Below the pieces are notes generated by a model that saw nothing but the letters and a program-made list of their open reading frames with translations, did no database searches and was not told where the DNA came from. From an uncultured Eubacteriales bacterium (GTDB lineage Bacteria; Bacillota; Clostridia; Christensenellales; Aristaeellaceae): a DNA stretch of 64,000 nucleotides. Of this stretch, positions 15,441 to 24,406 are shown in pieces (the first letter of the stretch is position 1; every line of letters begins with the position of its first letter). The position numbers were made by a program, and so were the translations under genes. The stretch lies in the NCBI GenBank assembly GCA_902795275.1, contig CADBKQ010000004.1, positions 1 to 64,000 of the forward strand, given 5' to 3'.

Positions 15441-17003
15441 ATGAAACGATCATTCGCTTTAGAGCATAGAAAAGCGCTTGTTTATGCCCTGGCGTTCGTC
15501 GCTGTCCTGACAGTCTATCTTTTACGGGCAACCGCATCCGGTCTGTGGTTTGATGAATCCATCGAGTTTTACTTCTCCAGCACGCTGAGAGGGCCTGTTC
15601 CGGGGGCGCACCGTGATTACAGTATGTACGAAAGGATCCTTCTCACCTATCAACCGCCTCTGTATAATGTGCTGATGTATGGATGGATTTCGGTTTGCGA
15701 TTCGGAATTCTGGTTTCGTTTGGCCGGCATCATTACCACGTTGATCGGTGGCGCAGGTATTTATTTTGCCTTAAAAGAGATCATGAATCGGGACTGGGCC
15801 GCCGCGGGCAGCATGGTGTACCTTCTGGCGGGCGGCGTATCGGAATATGCGCTGGAGGCCGGAGAATACAACCTGATGATGTGTATGCTATGCTGGACCC
15901 TCTGCTTTTATTTGCGTGCCCGGAAGAGAGAGAATGCTTGCTCTCTCTTTGGCTTTTTTGTATTTGCGTGCCTGGCAGCATACAGCCAGTATGGCGCGGT
16001 TTTTATGATCGTGCCGATGTATGTGTCCCTGTTGATTCATTTCCTGAGGCAGAAAAAGAAGATCGGGGAGCTGATTCTTTTTTCTTTCCTGGCTGCTGTG
16101 GCCGCGGGCCTGCTGGTTTTTTATTTTCTGCTTCCGCAGATGAACAGGCAGGCTAGCGCCATGAATTCTCACGTCCCCGTTTTCGTTTACGGTCCGGTTG
16201 ATATTTTTGTGAGTTTAGCGAAAACGGTCGCTTTCTCCTTTCGGGGAGGCAAATGGATACAGCCGTTGGTTGTGGCGCCTGCCGGATTAATGATGCTTTC
16301 CGCGCTTCCCCAAAAAAATAAGACGCTCTTGAATCTGGCGCTGCTTTTTGCCTTGGGCTGGGCCGCTTATTATCTGCTCACTGCGTGCTCGGTGTACGGG
16401 TATAATGGCACCTGGAATGCCCTGAGCGTCGGCACGGCAAATATCGGCGGAAGGTATTCCCTGATGTTTGCGCCGCTATTATCCGTGATGATCGTATATG
16501 GGGTTTATTGCGCCTGTGTGGATAAGCCTCAATGGAAGAAAAGGATCGGCCTGAAAAAAATGACCGCGTTTGCGCTTTGCCTGCTGATCCTGTATTCCGC
16601 TGTCGGTGTGGGGAGCATCATGGCAACAAAAAAGAAGGATGACATTCGGGAAGCGGTCGATGCGTGGTATGCCGAGGAGGTTTACCAAAGCCGGACGCTG
16701 GTGAATAAATGGGACGATGCGCTGTTTCAGTTTTATCTGACGCACCATGCGGATTATTCCGATTCTTACCAGGAAAAGGTGATTCTCGCGCCTTGGTGGG
16801 AAACCACGAATGAAGCGATGATGGCGGAAGCGCTTGATAAGCTGGGGCTGCTCACAGCGGATGACTTCTATTATCTTTCCAAATCATCGGACGACTATGA
16901 AGCTCATTTCAACTCCTTTCGTCAAGTGCTGAGCGACCATGGTTTCGCAGTCGTTGATATGTATCGCGGCGCGTCGGCGCTGGTTCACGCAGTCAGGAAA
17001 TGA
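15441..17003 (+). CDS. Polytopic membrane glycosyltransferase (GT-C, GT39/GT83-like)
   Basis: A 520-aa protein with about 10-12 transmembrane segments. The first extracytoplasmic loop carries WFDE (LWFDESIEFYF, about residues 33-43), the acidic motif by which GT-C enzymes of the ArnT/PMT group act on polyprenyl-linked sugars. A short C-terminal soluble tail follows the last helix. It probably transfers a sugar from a lipid carrier to a surface polymer, which suits the nucleotide-sugar genes upstream, but acceptor and sugar cannot be read from sequence. ATG at 15441 has GAGGA at about 15429. It is the last gene of the AT-richer island. Confidence 0.7.
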   Translation: MKRSFALEHRKALVYALAFVAVLTVYLLRATASGLWFDESIEFYFSSTLRGPVPGAHRDYSMYERILLTYQPPLYNVLMYGWISVCDSEFWFRLAGIITTLIGGAGIYFALKEIMNRDWAAAGSMVYLLAGGVSEYALEAGEYNLMMCMLCWTLCFYLRARKRENACSLFGFFVFACLAAYSQYGAVFMIVPMYVSLLIHFLRQKKKIGELILFSFLAAVAAGLLVFYFLLPQMNRQASAMNSHVPVFVYGPVDIFVSLAKTVAFSFRGGKWIQPLVVAPAGLMMLSALPQKNKTLLNLALLFALGWAAYYLLTACSVYGYNGTWNALSVGTANIGGRYSLMFAPLLSVMIVYGVYCACVDKPQWKKRIGLKKMTAFALCLLILYSAVGVGSIMATKKKDDIREAVDAWYAEEVYQSRTLVNKWDDALFQFYLTHHADYSDSYQEKVILAPWWETTNEAMMAEALDKLGLLTADDFYYLSKSSDDYEAHFNSFRQVLSDHGFAVVDMYRGASALVHAVRK

Positions 17004-17157
17004 CACGTCCTGCCGCAGCAAAGAATCTTGCGGCGAAGCGGCCATTCCCCGGGGTTTTTGGGCGCCGGGAGCTGTGAGCGCTTGCCGGGTCTTCTGTTTT
17101 TGTGTGAGTGATTCAGGCGCAGCCTCTTTGCATCGGCACGCGGAAAAACAGGATGAT
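17004..17157. other. Gap at the composition boundary
   Basis: No gene seen. Base composition changes here from the AT-richer left part to the GC-rich right part of the window. Confidence 0.5.
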
Positions 17158-17186
17158 TTGCTATTTTCGCCCACGTGATTTATAAT
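17158..17186 (+). promoter_or_regulatory. SigmaA promoter of the MBL hydrolase
   Basis: TTGCTA (17158-17163), 17-bp spacer, TATAAT (17181-17186). Confidence 0.75.
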
Positions 17187-17215
17187 GGGGTCTGTCGGAC
17201 GAAGGAGGCGGTTGT

Positions 17216-18070
17216 ATGGATGAGCAGCGCAAAGCGACAGTGACGTATTATTATCATTCCGGGTTCACGGTGGCAATCGGCGACACCCTGATGGTGTTCG
17301 ATTACTGGCGCGGCGAGCATGGCGAACTGGACGAAAGCGTCCAGCTGAAGGATCAGGATTTTGAAGGATACAAGCGGATTCTGGTATTCGTGTCCCACGA
17401 TCACGAGGATCATCTGGACGATATTATCTATACCTGGAACGCCCGCAAATATCCCATCACCTATATCATCGCCTCCGATACGGCGGAAGGGAAACAGGGC
17501 CGCCGGGTGCAGCCCGGCGACAGGCTGGAAATCGGCGACGTGGAGGTGCGCGTTTTTTCGAGCACGGACAAGGGCGTGTCCTTTTATGTGATGGCGGGCG
17601 GCGTGTGCGTGTTCCACGCGGGCGACCTGAACCTGTGGCACTGGCGGGAGGAAAGCAGCCTGCGGGAAATCGCCCAGGCGGAGCGGGATTTCTACGAAGC
17701 CATGCGCCCCATTGAACGCATGCCCATCGACATTGCCATGTTCCCGGTGGACCCTCGCATGGGCGGGCTGTACGACGCGGGCGCGAACTATTTTGTGATG
17801 GCGGTAAAGCCCCGGCTGTTTATTCCCATGCATTGGCAGGGCCGCCCCGAGGTCGCGGCCAGCTTCGCCCGGAAGGGGAAAACCCGCTACACCGAAGTGC
17901 TGGCCCTCACCAAGCCCCGCGAACGCGCGGAGCTGGAGTTTACCCCGAATGAACTGCATATCCACGTGTTTACGGTGCTGCCCCCTGCCGGAAAGCGGAA
18001 CGACGACGACAGCGTATTTGATGCCAACGATCCCTTCACCGATACCGACCTGCCGGTCAGGCTGGAGTGA
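17216..18070 (+). CDS. MBL-fold metallo-hydrolase
   Basis: A 284-aa metallo-beta-lactamase-fold hydrolase. SHDHEDHLDD gives the HxHxDH metal site (about residues 60-67); FHAGDLN supplies the bridging Asp and PMHW a further histidine. It resembles UlaG-like or RNase Z-like small-molecule hydrolases; the substrate is not predictable. An unusual acidic C-terminal tail (RNDDDSVFDANDPFTDTD) ends the protein. ATG at 17216 follows GGAGG, under its own promoter, and begins the high-GC half of the window. Confidence 0.85.
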   Translation: MDEQRKATVTYYYHSGFTVAIGDTLMVFDYWRGEHGELDESVQLKDQDFEGYKRILVFVSHDHEDHLDDIIYTWNARKYPITYIIASDTAEGKQGRRVQPGDRLEIGDVEVRVFSSTDKGVSFYVMAGGVCVFHAGDLNLWHWREESSLREIAQAERDFYEAMRPIERMPIDIAMFPVDPRMGGLYDAGANYFVMAVKPRLFIPMHWQGRPEVAASFARKGKTRYTEVLALTKPRERAELEFTPNELHIHVFTVLPPAGKRNDDDSVFDANDPFTDTDLPVRLE

Positions 18071-18254
18071 TTTGATGCCGGATGCTGTGGAAGGCTTCCC
18101 TTTTGGTATCATTCTTTTGTGAATGCACGAACGGAGACGCGGCGTTTTTCTCCGCGCGGGAAGCTTCCGGTTTGCTAAGAAAAGAATCCATGCGGCAGCC
18201 ACGTCAGCCTGCTGATAAGATCTGCTTGCTTTCTGAATGTGGGAGGAAATACGG

Positions 18255-19208
18255 ATGTACGGCAATCAGGGAAACCACCGTCCCCACCGTGGGCGGTTTC
18301 GCTGGGAGCATTTGGCGCTTGCGGTCGTTTGCACCGCTTTGGTGATTGTCGGGGGGCGTGAAGTTATTCGGCTATATCGGCGAACTGATTTCCGCGATCA
18401 CCGCCTCCGGAGAACTGCGCCAGGTGTATTACAGCGAACCTACCACCGTGCCTGCCGCGGCCACGGAAGCGCCCAGCCCCCTGCTGTACTGCCCACGTTG
18501 GCTCCTTCTCCGTCTGCCACGGCAGCGCCTGCCGTCACCGATGTTCCACAGATGGATAAGGTGTCCTATCCCGGCAACCTAGACCTGAAAATCAACCGGC
18601 GCTTCAAAGCGCTGCGGAAGGAAAACAAGGATATCATCGGCTGGCTGTCTATGAATACGCTGCTGGACGAGCCGGTGATGCAGCGGGACGAAACCTATTA
18701 TATGGATCACGATGTCCTGGGCAAGCCCAACGTGAACGGCGCGCTGTTTCTGGATTCGGACATTTCGCTGAAAACCCGTCCTTATTCGCTGGTCATTTAC
18801 GGCCACAATATGAAAACCGGGGCCATGTTCGGCTGCCTGCGCAACTACGAGAACATTTCTTTCTACCACAACCATCCGTTTATTGCGCTGGAAACGATCT
18901 ATGAGGAAGGCCGCTATGTGATCTTTGCCGTGGGCTGCGTCAGCACCGAGCCGCGCTCCCGGCATAATGTGAATTTCTTCGCGCTTCATTCCACGGATTA
19001 TCTGGAACGGAAGCGCGTGATCGACGCGCTGATTTCCGCGTCCGTTCACAGCTGTGCTGTCGACGTGCGCCCGGAAGACCAGCTGCTGCTTCTCGTTACC
19101 TGCACAGAAAAAGACAGCGACAGACGCATGGTTGCCGCCCGCCGCATCCGGGAGGAAGATGATGAGGCGCAGTTGAAAAAGCTGGTGGAAAAGACCTGGA
19201 AAAAATAA
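18255..19208 (+). CDS. srtB: Class B sortase with two compensating frameshifts
   Basis: The sortase domain (from about residue 110) has IIGWLSMNTLLDEPVM, the catalytic His in YGHNMKTGAMFG, the catalytic Cys in LLLVTCTE and the Arg in RRMVAARR, so the enzyme should anchor proteins to the cell wall. The N-terminal membrane anchor and linker are read in the wrong frame as sequenced. After VVCTALVIVGG (18342-18356) the natural continuation VKLFGYIGELISAITASGEL lies in the next frame until about 18477, where the frame returns at PTLAPSPSATAAP. The shifts fall at a G6 run (18351-18356) and a C5 run (18477-18481). Either they are sequencing errors or a real altered linker; the net frame is intact. 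Start ATG 18255 has GGAGG 9 nt upstream. Confidence 0.8.
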   Translation: MYGNQGNHRPHRGRFRWEHLALAVVCTALVIVGGREVIRLYRRTDFRDHRLRRTAPGVLQRTYHRACRGHGSAQPPAVLPTLAPSPSATAAPAVTDVPQMDKVSYPGNLDLKINRRFKALRKENKDIIGWLSMNTLLDEPVMQRDETYYMDHDVLGKPNVNGALFLDSDISLKTRPYSLVIYGHNMKTGAMFGCLRNYENISFYHNHPFIALETIYEEGRYVIFAVGCVSTEPRSRHNVNFFALHSTDYLERKRVIDALISASVHSCAVDVRPEDQLLLLVTCTEKDSDRRMVAARRIREEDDEAQLKKLVEKTWKK

Positions 19209-19297
19209 CTGTGCTTTCGCTTCGGCTTTTATGCGCTGATACTCGGCGCAGCCGCGCAGGGACTGCCTGAATCCCCCGAAAGAATAAAAGAATCATC

Positions 19298-19326
19298 TTG
19301 AAATCTTTTTTGCGATATTGTATCAT
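19298..19326 (+). promoter_or_regulatory. SigmaA promoter of the AAA-CYTH gene
   Basis: TTGAAA (19298-19303), 17-bp spacer, TATCAT (19321-19326). Confidence 0.6.
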
Positions 19327-19344
19327 AAAGGCGGAGGTGGGATC

Positions 19345-20487
19345 ATGCGGGAAGATTTGATGGATACGCATACGAAAAGCGCGGTGAATCCCAATCAGAA
19401 GATCACCAAAATCGTCATTACCGGCGGGCCTTGCGCGGGCAAGACCACGGCCATGAGCTGGATACAGAACGCTTTCACCAAGAAGGGCTATATGGTGCTG
19501 TTCGTGGACGAAACGGCCACCGAGCTGATCGGCGGCGGCGCGCCGTGGAAATTCACCAGATGCAACCGGGATTACCAATTCCGCCTGACGGAGCTGATGC
19601 TGTCCAAGGAGCGGGCGTTTACGGAAATCGTCAAGACCTTCGACGCGGACAAGGTGCTCATCGTGTGCGACCGGGGCGCGCTGGACAACCGGGCGTATAT
19701 GAGCGACGAGGAGTTCAAATATGTGCTCAAGCGCCTGGACACCAACGAAGTGGCCCTTCGGGACCATTACGACGCGGTGTTCCATCTGGTCACCGCGGCC
19801 AAGGGCGCGGAACAGTTCTACACCCTGGCCAACAACGCCGCCCGGTATGAAACCGTGGAGGAAGCCGTGAAGGTGGACGATTCGCTGATCGAATCCTGGA
19901 CGGGGCACCCCCACCTGCGGGTCATCGACAACCGGTTCGACTTCGACGAAAAAATGCTGAACCTGATTGGCGAGATTTCCACGTTCCTTGGCGAGCCGCG
20001 GCCGGTGGAAACAGGCCGGAAGTTCCTCATCAAATACCCTGACGTACAGGCGCTGGAAAAGAAGCCCAACTGCCAGGCCATCGACATCATGCAGGCGTAC
20101 CTGCACAGCGAAGTGCCCGGCGAGTTCATCCGCATCCGCCAGCGCGGGCAGAACGGGAATTATATCTACTACAAAACCCGCAGGCGCCAGATCGAGGGCG
20201 GCAAGCGCATCGAGCTGGAAGAGCGCCTGACCCAGGAGGAATACCTGGACCTGCTCATGCAGGCTGATCCCGCCTACCGCCCCATCCGCAAGCGCCGCTA
20301 CTGCCTGAGCGAAAACGGGCTGTACTATAACATTGACCTCTATCCCCAGTGGCCCGACCAGGCGCTGATGGAGATCGAGCTGTACAAGGAAGACCAGCAA
20401 GTGATCATCCCGGAGGGCATCCAGGTGATCCGCGAGGTCACAGACGAGGTGGAATACACCAATCCTTATATCGCGAAAATCAAGTAA
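19345..20487 (+). CDS. AAA ATPase-CYTH domain protein
   Basis: A 380-aa two-domain protein. The N-terminal half is a NadR/AAA_28-type P-loop kinase or ATPase: Walker A GGPCAGKTT at about residue 20 and CDRGALDN further on. The C-terminal half resembles a CYTH/triphosphate-tunnel domain with ExExK-like alternation (FIRIRQRGQ, YYKTRRRQIEG, IELEERLT, MEIELYKED). Such proteins probably act on phosphorylated or triphosphate substrates; the reaction is unknown. ATG at 19345 follows GGAGGTGG; the longer frame from 19318 would include that site. Single gene with its own promoter and terminator. Confidence 0.7.
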   Translation: MREDLMDTHTKSAVNPNQKITKIVITGGPCAGKTTAMSWIQNAFTKKGYMVLFVDETATELIGGGAPWKFTRCNRDYQFRLTELMLSKERAFTEIVKTFDADKVLIVCDRGALDNRAYMSDEEFKYVLKRLDTNEVALRDHYDAVFHLVTAAKGAEQFYTLANNAARYETVEEAVKVDDSLIESWTGHPHLRVIDNRFDFDEKMLNLIGEISTFLGEPRPVETGRKFLIKYPDVQALEKKPNCQAIDIMQAYLHSEVPGEFIRIRQRGQNGNYIYYKTRRRQIEGGKRIELEERLTQEEYLDLLMQADPAYRPIRKRRYCLSENGLYYNIDLYPQWPDQALMEIELYKEDQQVIIPEGIQVIREVTDEVEYTNPYIAKIK

Positions 20488-20503
20488 ACATGCACGTTTT
20501 CTT

Positions 20504-20538
20504 CCCCGATCCGGCTCGTCCGGGCCGGGGCCTTTTTT
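20504..20538 (+). terminator. Rho-independent terminator after the AAA-CYTH gene
   Basis: CCCCG-AT-CCGG pairs with CCGG-GC-CGGGG, followed by CC and six T. Confidence 0.8.
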
Positions 20539-20595
20539 GCCCGGAACCCTCCGCCTGCTCCGGCATATGCTGAAAAGCACAGGAGGTGGGGCGGA

Positions 20596-20826
20596 ATGAA
20601 GACGCTGAGTGACATTTCCGTTGGGGAAGGAGGCAGGGTGCGCGGCGCGGAAGGAACGCTGAGCCGCCGCCTGCGCGACCTGGGCTTCACCCGGGGCGCA
20701 GCGGTGGAATGCCTGTTCGCCGCGCCGGGACGCGGCATGCGGGCGTACCGGATACGGGGGGCTGTGATCGCCCTGCGGCAGCGGGACGCCCGGCAGGTGG
20801 CAATGGAGGAAAACGAACATGCGTGA
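20596..20826 (+). CDS. feoA: Ferrous iron transport protein A
   Basis: A 76-aa SH3-like FeoA protein: MKTLSDISVGEGGRVRG, then RRLRDLGFTRGAAVECLFAAPG, then YRIRGAVIALRQRDARQV. It assists or regulates the FeoB Fe2+ transporter at the membrane. AGGAGG lies upstream of ATG 20596, and the gene overlaps feoB by 8 nt, so the two are co-translated. No Fur-box was recognised with confidence in the short upstream gap. Confidence 0.9.
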   Translation: MKTLSDISVGEGGRVRGAEGTLSRRLRDLGFTRGAAVECLFAAPGRGMRAYRIRGAVIALRQRDARQVAMEENEHA

Positions 20827-22855
20827 AGCGCGGACCATCGTCCTGGCGGGCAACCCCAACGTGGGCAAATCCACCGTGTTCAACGCCCTCACCGGCCTGA
20901 AACAGCACACGGGCAACTGGCCCGGCAAGACCGTCACGGCGGCCCGCGGCGCGTGTTCACTGGACGGAGAAACCTTCCAGATCATCGATACCCCCGGCGC
21001 TTATTCCCTCCGCGCCCACTCCGCCGAGGAAGAGGCGGCGATGGAAGCCGTGTGCTTTTCCCGGGCCGACGCGGTGATCGTGGTGTGCGACGCGGCGTGC
21101 CTGGAAAGAAACCTGAATCTGCTGTACCAGGTGATGGAAATCACGGACAGGACGGTGCTGTGCGTGAACCTGCTGGACGAGGCGGAAAAGCGGGGCGTTC
21201 GGGTGGATGTGAAAGCCCTGTCCCAAGCTCTGGGCATTCCCGTGGCCGGGGCCTGCGCCCGGGAGGGCAAAGGGTTAAAGGAACTGCTGCGGGCGGCAAA
21301 GCGCGTGATGGACGCGCCGCCCGCGCCTCGCCGCGTACAATACCCCAACGCCGTGGAGCGGGCCGCCGCGGGCCTGGCGGAGCAATTGCGGGAACCGCTG
21401 GAAAACGGGATGAATCCCCGCTTCGCGGCCCTGCGGCTGATGGAAAACGACGGCTGCTTCCGCCGGGAACTGGCGAAGCGAATGGTCATTCACGCATCTG
21501 TGGAAGCGGCGATTCAGCGGGCGCGCACACAGACCGGCCTGAACCCGGAGGCGCTCTCCGCCCTGCTGACGGAAAGCGTTTACCGGGCGGCGGAGGAAGC
21601 CTGCGCCGCGGCGGTGCGCAGGCCAAAGGGCGGCGAAGAAGTCCAGTTGAAATGGGACCGCAAGCTGACCGGCTGGGCGGGCGTGCCGGTGATGCTGCTG
21701 CTTTTGGCGCTGGTGTTTTTCATTACACTCAAGGGAGCCAACTGGCCTTCCGCGTGGCTGGCGGCGGCTTTCGGGGAGGCCGAAGCGCTGCTGCGAAGCG
21801 GGCTGGACGCGCTGCGCTTTCCGCCCTTCTGGACGGCGCTGCTGACGGAAGGAGCCTTCCGCACCCTGGGCCGGGTCATCGCGGTGATGCTGCCGCCCAT
21901 GGCGATTTTCTTCCCGCTGTTTACGCTGCTGGAGGATTCGGGCTACCTGCCCCGTGTGGCCTTCACCCTGGACGGGATGTTCGAGCGCTGCCATGCCTGC
22001 GGCAAGCAGGCGCTGACCATGTGCATGGGCTGCGGGTGCAACGCGGTGGGCGTGATGGGCTGCCGCATCATCGACAGCCCCCGGGAGCGACTGATCGCCC
22101 TGCTGACCAACAGCTTCATTCCCTGCAACGGGCGCTTTCCCACGCTGTTCGCCATGCTGACGCTGTTTTTCGCGGGCGGCGGGCTGGGCGGGGCGCTGCT
22201 GTCGGCGGGGCTGCTGACGGGCCTGGCGGCGCTGGCTGTGGGCGTGACGCTGCTTGCGTCCCGGCTGCTGTCCGCCACGGTGCTGAAAGGCGTGCCTTCC
22301 TCTTATACCCTGGAGCTGCCGCCCTGCCGCAGGCCGCAGTTCGGGAAGGTCATTTTCCGCTCCCTGCTGGACAGGACGCTGTTCGTGCTGGGCCGGGCGG
22401 CGGCGGTGGCCGCGCCAGCGGGTGTGCTGATCTTCCTGCTGACCCACGTGCAGGCGGGCGGGCTGACGTTGCTTTCCCACATCACGGCGTTTCTTGACCC
22501 GCTGGGGCGGCTGATGGGCCTGGACGGGGTGATCCTGGCGGGCTTCCTGCTGGGGTTCCCGGCCAATGAAATCGTGCTGCCCATGATCGCGCTGGCGTAC
22601 ACGGCGGGCGGGGCCTTGCAGGAAACGGCAGACTTAGCCGCGCTGGGCAGCCTCCTCCGGGCCCAGGGCTGGACGGCGCTGACCGCCCTGAACCTGATGC
22701 TCTTTTCCCTGTTTCATTTTCCCTGCTCCACCACCCTGCTTACCATCCGCAAAGAAACCGGCAGCGCCAAATGGACGGCTTTCGCCTTCGCCCTGCCCAC
22801 GGCGATCGGGATGATTTTGTGCATGATCACGAACGCTTTTGCAAAAATTTTATGA
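20819..22855 (+). CDS. feoB: Ferrous iron transport protein B
   Basis: Fe2+ transporter of 678 aa. The N-terminal G domain has G1 GNPNVGKST (11-19), G3 DTPG (57-60) and G4 NLLDEA. A helical insertion domain follows, then a membrane domain with two Gate segments, including a CHACGKQALTMCMGCGCNAVG cysteine-rich loop, PCNGRFPTL and GFPANEIVLP. Length is slightly below that of the E. coli protein because the C-terminal soluble tail is absent, as in many Firmicutes. It overlaps feoA. No FeoC-like gene is present. Confidence 0.95.
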   Translation: MREARTIVLAGNPNVGKSTVFNALTGLKQHTGNWPGKTVTAARGACSLDGETFQIIDTPGAYSLRAHSAEEEAAMEAVCFSRADAVIVVCDAACLERNLNLLYQVMEITDRTVLCVNLLDEAEKRGVRVDVKALSQALGIPVAGACAREGKGLKELLRAAKRVMDAPPAPRRVQYPNAVERAAAGLAEQLREPLENGMNPRFAALRLMENDGCFRRELAKRMVIHASVEAAIQRARTQTGLNPEALSALLTESVYRAAEEACAAAVRRPKGGEEVQLKWDRKLTGWAGVPVMLLLLALVFFITLKGANWPSAWLAAAFGEAEALLRSGLDALRFPPFWTALLTEGAFRTLGRVIAVMLPPMAIFFPLFTLLEDSGYLPRVAFTLDGMFERCHACGKQALTMCMGCGCNAVGVMGCRIIDSPRERLIALLTNSFIPCNGRFPTLFAMLTLFFAGGGLGGALLSAGLLTGLAALAVGVTLLASRLLSATVLKGVPSSYTLELPPCRRPQFGKVIFRSLLDRTLFVLGRAAAVAAPAGVLIFLLTHVQAGGLTLLSHITAFLDPLGRLMGLDGVILAGFLLGFPANEIVLPMIALAYTAGGALQETADLAALGSLLRAQGWTALTALNLMLFSLFHFPCSTTLLTIRKETGSAKWTAFAFALPTAIGMILCMITNAFAKIL

Positions 22856-22971
22856 AAACATGTTTTTTGTGGCAGGAATTTTCCTTTTTCCGTCGTATTA
22901 TATAATAGAGAGTGGAAAAAGAAAAAAGCCGGAGGGCTCCGGCCATATAACGAGAGAGGAGTTGTTCCCAC

Positions 22972-23511
22972 ATGAAGACCACCATCACCGCGAAAAACAT
23001 GATCGTGACGCCGGGCATTACCAACCGGATCACCAAGAAAACCGCCACCATGGAGCGGTATTTGAAGCCCGATACAGAAATGTTTGTACGCCTGCGCCGG
23101 GAACGGGATGAACGGATTTGCGAAATCACCGTTCCCATGAAGGACGTGACCCTGCGCGCCGAATCCTCCAGCAAGGATAACCTGTTTATGTCCATCGACA
23201 GCGCCCTGGCCAAGCTGGAACGCCAGATCCTGCGCCACCGCACCAAGCTGGAAAAGCGCCTGCGGGAGGACGCCTACAAGGAAGAGACTCCCGAATTCAT
23301 CGAGGACATCAGCGCCTACGGCCCCAGCGAACGCAAGATCGTGCGCACCAAGGAATTCCCCGTGCGCCCCATGGCCGTGGAGGACGCCATCCTGCAAATG
23401 GAGCTGCTGGGCCACACCTTCTTCGTCTTCGTCAACATCGAAACCGAGCGCACCAACGTGCTTTATCTGCGCAAGGACGGCAACCTGGGCCTGCTGGTAC
23501 CGGAAGCCTGA
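22972..23511 (+). CDS. hpf: Ribosome hibernation-promoting factor, long form
   Basis: A 179-aa HPF. The N-terminal S30AE domain binds the 30S decoding region (ITAKNMIVTPGITNRITKKT, then RLRRERDERICEITVPM). The C-terminal dimerisation domain (IVRTKEFPVRPMAVEDAILQMELLGHTF, read as adjoining segments) drives 100S ribosome pairing and is typical of the long form in Firmicutes. A TATAAT lies at 22901-22906. A GCCGGAG/CTCCGGC hairpin in the 5' leader just before the GAGAGGAG ribosome site may modulate translation. Confidence 0.92.
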   Translation: MKTTITAKNMIVTPGITNRITKKTATMERYLKPDTEMFVRLRRERDERICEITVPMKDVTLRAESSSKDNLFMSIDSALAKLERQILRHRTKLEKRLREDAYKEETPEFIEDISAYGPSERKIVRTKEFPVRPMAVEDAILQMELLGHTFFVFVNIETERTNVLYLRKDGNLGLLVPEA

Positions 23512-23535
23512 GGATTATATAGATATAAAATTGCG

Positions 23536-23562
23536 CGGCCCCCGAAAACGGGGGCCGTTTTT
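23536..23562 (+). terminator. Rho-independent terminator after hpf
   Basis: CGGCCCCCG-AAAA-CGGGGGCCG followed by TTTTT. Confidence 0.92.
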
Positions 23563-23571
23563 CGCGCGCTG

Positions 23572-23600
23572 TTGCGCGGGCGGGAAAAATGGCGTATAAT
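23572..23600 (+). promoter_or_regulatory. SigmaA promoter of tcdA
   Basis: TTGCGC (23572-23577), 17-bp spacer, TATAAT (23595-23600), just after the hpf terminator. Confidence 0.65.
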
Positions 23601-23635
23601 GAAGGCTACCCCGCAGAAAACGGAGGTCGCGCAAG

Positions 23636-24355
23636 ATGGAACAATTTGAACGGGAAGCCCTGCTGATTGGCTGGGAAGGCGTGGAAAAGCTGCGCTCTGT
23701 TCGCGTGGCGCTGTTTGGCGTGGGCGGCGTGGGCGGCTACGTGGCCGAAGCGCTGATTCGCTGCGGCGTGGGCAGCCTGGATTTTTACGATAACGACCAG
23801 GTGGCCCTCTCCAACCTGAACCGGCAGCTCATCGCCCTGCGCAGCACCGTCGGGCGGGACAAGGCGGACGTGATGGCGGAGCGCCTGCGGGACATCAACC
23901 CCGACGCGAAGATCACCGGCCACAAGCTGTTTTATCTTCCCGAGGAAGCGGACAAGGTGGACTTTGCTTCCTTTGATTATATCGCCGACGCCATTGACAC
24001 CGTGGCGGCGAAGCTGGACATCATCGAGCGGGCCAGCCGCCTGGGCGTGCCGGTCATCAGCGCCATGGGCGCGGGCAACCGGCTGGACCCGACGCGCCTG
24101 CGGGTGGGCGACATTTACGAAACGGAAGGCTGTCCCCTGGCCCGGGTGATGCGGCGGGAGCTGCGCAAGCGGGGCGTTCCCAGCCTGAAAGTGGTTTACT
24201 CCACAGAGCCTGCCATCGCTCCCCTGTCCGCTCCCGAGGCATCCTCCCGCCGCGCTGTGCCCGGCAGCATCGCCTTTGTACCTCCGGCGATGGGCCTGAT
24301 CATGGCCTCCGTCATTGTTCGGGACCTGATCGGGAAAAATGGCCCTGAACCTTGA
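23636..24355 (+). CDS. tcdA: tRNA threonylcarbamoyladenosine dehydratase
   Basis: ThiF/MoeB/HesA-fold enzyme of 239 aa that cyclises t6A37 in tRNA to ct6A using ATP. FGVGGVGGYVAEAL (nucleotide site), DNDQVALSNLNRQ (Asp and Arg of the E1-like site), GRDKADVM, DAIDTVAAKLDI and VISAMGAGNRLDPTRL match TcdA. The catalytic-cysteine position is represented by ETEGCPLARV. TcdA normally works with the sulphur carriers CsdA/CsdE or a homologue, none of which is nearby. Own promoter, probably transcribed together with the HAD gene. Confidence 0.85.
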   Translation: MEQFEREALLIGWEGVEKLRSVRVALFGVGGVGGYVAEALIRCGVGSLDFYDNDQVALSNLNRQLIALRSTVGRDKADVMAERLRDINPDAKITGHKLFYLPEEADKVDFASFDYIADAIDTVAAKLDIIERASRLGVPVISAMGAGNRLDPTRLRVGDIYETEGCPLARVMRRELRKRGVPSLKVVYSTEPAIAPLSAPEASSRRAVPGSIAFVPPAMGLIMASVIVRDLIGKNGPEP

Positions 24356-24406
24356 CACTTCCCGTTTTCCCATGGTACCATGAACAGGAAGGACGGAGGC
24401 GAAACC

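Noticed and set aside
19096..22497. Long antisense or out-of-frame ORFs over the AAA-CYTH and feoB genes
   Set aside because: Both real genes have clear motifs in the chosen frames; the shadows are Arg/Gly/Ala-rich.
20819..22855. FeoB as incomplete because it is shorter than the E. coli protein
   Set aside because: All G-domain and Gate motifs are present; the missing tail is normal in Firmicutes.
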